This document shows positions 62,199 through 64,000 of a stretch of DNA of 64,000 bases, piece by piece; within the stretch, counting starts at the first letter, position 1; every line of letters begins with the position of its first letter. Source of the DNA: Crambe crambe (lineage: Eukaryota > Porifera > Demospongiae > Poecilosclerida > Crambeidae); contig OZ004593.1 in the NCBI GenBank assembly GCA_963924555.1, forward strand, positions 4,708,480 through 4,772,479, read 5' to 3'. The position numbers and the translations under genes are program-made. The notes beneath the pieces were generated by a model. The model did not search any database and was not told where the DNA came from. It saw nothing but the letters and a program-made list of their open reading frames with translations.

Positions 62199-64000
62199 GT
62201 ATGTAAGTCTTCATGGTAATTTTTACAGTGCTTTACTAGCTAATAATTATGCTGCAATATATTCCTTCAGGTTCCTCCTCCACTGTGCATCAAGTGTATC
62301 CTACTGAATACATCTTCACCACTGCCACCAATAATGTGTCAGACTTAGAGAATTGTACTAGTTATAAAAATCGTAGCGATTTCACAAGATGCCAGCATCC
62401 TTCTGTACTGACTGATTCTCAGCAGTGTGACTCACAGCTTCTAGGGAAGAACAGCAACTCCATTGAAACTGTACAAAATGGACGAATCCTGTTCAGATTT
62501 GCAATGATCACTAACATCACTTGTGTGGAATTCTGTTACCATGCAATGCAAGATCTACAAGACCCAACTGTAAGGTTCCTCAAAGTCGTTTATTATAATG
62601 AAAGTGATGGATATGAACCTTGGAGAGCCCCTACTAGTAGTATGCCACAAGGATCTCACCGATTAGATTTTGATATATCCAGAACACATGATTTCAAAGC
62701 CAGCATCAGTGCAAAAAATGTTGTGCTTTCCTTTACTATTCGTGGAAACTCAACATTGAGACTAAAGGAAGTGAAGTTTTATACTACAAGTCCTATTGTA
62801 CCCACCACTCAGACCACTATCACCAGAACTTCTACTAGGTCTCAACCCACAACACCAAAAAGTTCCGCTGATCATCAACCCACAACACTTATTTCTACCG
62901 AACGTTCAACTGGACCTCAGCCTACAGAACTTGTTACTACTGAAAATTTCACTAGACATCATCCTACGACACGTTCCACTGAATTCACAGCCACTGCAGG
63001 TTCTGCTCAACCCAAAAATCTTGTTACTACTGAAAGTTCTACTGGATCCATGGTTCCTCTTGTTATAGGAGTTGTGGCTGCAGCTGTGATCATACTGGCA
63101 GTCATATTGGGAGTTACTTGTTTAGTAGCAATAACTGTTCACAGAAGACATTCCAAAAATGTCTTCAAACTATTTCCAAAACAGACTGAAGAGTTGACGT
63201 TGGATTCCACAGAAAAGCTCGAACTCGCTGCAGTACATTCTGCTGATTCAATGCTTGAAATTGATAATCCTTACAATGCAAGTTTAGAAAATTCATCTCA
63301 ACATATCCAGAAGCATGATGATGATAAGCATGACCATAATTATAGTGTTATTGAGTCAAGTGGTGATGGTAATCCAGCATCTCTATATGCTTCAATTCCG
63401 GAAAAAGTCGAAACGAGGGAAGAAAGAAGTACATCTGAAGGCAGAGAAGATACCCATACTTACTCTGTAGTAAACAAGAAGCTCACTAAAGAGAACAAAT
63501 CACACACACCTGAAGGCCAAGATGATATCCATGTTTATTCAGTGGTAAACAAAAAGCTTGCAAAAGAGAAAGCCAATGAAGAAATGGATGAACAAGATGA
63601 AGCTTCAGTTCACAAAAAGATCGAGATATCAAAAGAGTTCCCCAGACCAGAAGGCCAAGACGATAGCCATGTTTATTCAGTGGTGAATAAAAAAGAACGA
63701 CAATCAACTAAGCAAAATGAAGCACCAAAAGAGTTGTGTACACCTGAAGGTCAAGATGATAGCCATATTTATTCTGTAGTGAAGAAGAAACTCACAAAAG
63801 AGAGAGTGAATGAAGAAATGGATGAGTCAATTGAAATTTCAGTCCAGAAGAAGACCAAAACACCAAAAGAGTTGGTGAAAAAGAAATTCACAAAAGAAAG
63901 CACGAAGGAAGAAACAGCTAAGCATAATAAAGCATCAGAGAAGAAGACCGAAATGCTGAAAGAGTTGTGTATGCCTGAAAGCAAAGATGAAAGCCATATT
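62141..64000 (+). CDS. single-pass receptor-like membrane protein with repeated YSVV tail motifs (partial, 3' end outside window)
   Basis: Exon 1 (62141-62198) encodes the signal peptide MALKVWFQLTCHLFLPFLI and ends G|GTATGT; a 72-bp intron ends TTCCTTCAG; exon 2 (62271 on) stays open to the window end, 596 residues so far. The ectodomain (about 20-190) has six cysteines and several N-x-S/T sites (NCTSY, NRSDF, NITC, NESD, NSTL) and ends LRLKEVKFYTTSP, suggesting a beta-sandwich fold; no family recognised. A Thr/Ser/Pro stalk follows (about 195-278), then a membrane segment (about 281-308) and basic HRRH. The tail is long and highly charged, with four H-x-YSVV motifs (Tyr 417, 442, 488, 520), each in a (P/S)EG-(Q/R)-(D/E)D context, a fifth unit starting at the window end, plus NYSVI (Y377) and SLYASI (Y392). 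This suggests tyrosine-phosphorylation signalling through SH2 proteins; it is inference. No kinase, TIR or death domain is seen. Confidence 0.85.
63446..64000 (+). repeat. intragenic protein repeats in receptor tail
   Basis: Units of the form PEGQDDSHVYSVVNKK followed by Lys/Glu-rich spacers of variable length (Tyr spacing 25, 46 and 32 residues). Motif residues are conserved while spacers diverge; the last visible unit, PESKDESHI, is cut by the window edge. Confidence 0.88.

Noticed and set aside
61816..62307. 163-codon plus-strand open frame overlapping the receptor's first exon
   Set aside because: No domain or signal peptide, ends in a stop just inside exon 2, and cannot splice in frame to it; the shorter frame from 62141 gives a signal peptide and perfect junction.

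Overview
The window looks like nuclear DNA of an early-branching animal, most likely a demosponge. The evidence is spliceosomal introns, a LIM-homeobox gene whose LIM domains and homeodomain match the Lhx3/4 class but with a divergent homeodomain loop, and AT-rich non-coding DNA full of (TC)n/(GT)n microsatellites, minisatellites and short inverted-repeat elements. The sponge assignment is inference from recalled family knowledge; no search was run.

Left part (about 2.1-25.4 kb, minus strand): one Lhx3/4-type LIM-homeodomain transcription factor gene. Four coding exons (24672-25014, 18890-19064, 11493-11695, 2130-2554) join with matching phases into a 381-residue protein: Gln/His-rich N-terminus, LIM1, LIM2, homeodomain, short Ser/Thr/Gly-rich tail. 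The three coding introns are 5.6, 7.2 and 8.9 kb, and I found no convincing second gene in them.

Middle (about 26-56 kb): no confident gene. It holds minisatellite arrays (17-60 bp units), a satellite-like block at 30.5-31.6 kb, several non-autonomous DNA transposons with visible terminal inverted repeats (33.0, 37.9, 46.0, 46.7, 50.0 kb), long hairpin elements (52.0, 52.4-53.4, 54.5 kb), and a very recent tandem duplication at 39.4-40.1 kb covering coding-looking minus-strand sequence.

Right part (57-64 kb): two head-to-head genes for single-pass membrane proteins, separated by 1.7 kb. The minus gene (60420 to 56960, three exons, 379 residues) has a signal peptide, a Ser/Thr/Pro-rich ectodomain without cysteines, one membrane segment and a Tyr-containing tail. 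The plus gene (62141 to beyond 64000) has a signal peptide, a Cys-containing ectodomain of no recognised family, a Thr-rich stalk, one membrane segment and a long charged tail with a repeated H-x-YSVV tyrosine motif. These look like orphan cell-surface receptors and are the most interesting candidates for something undescribed.
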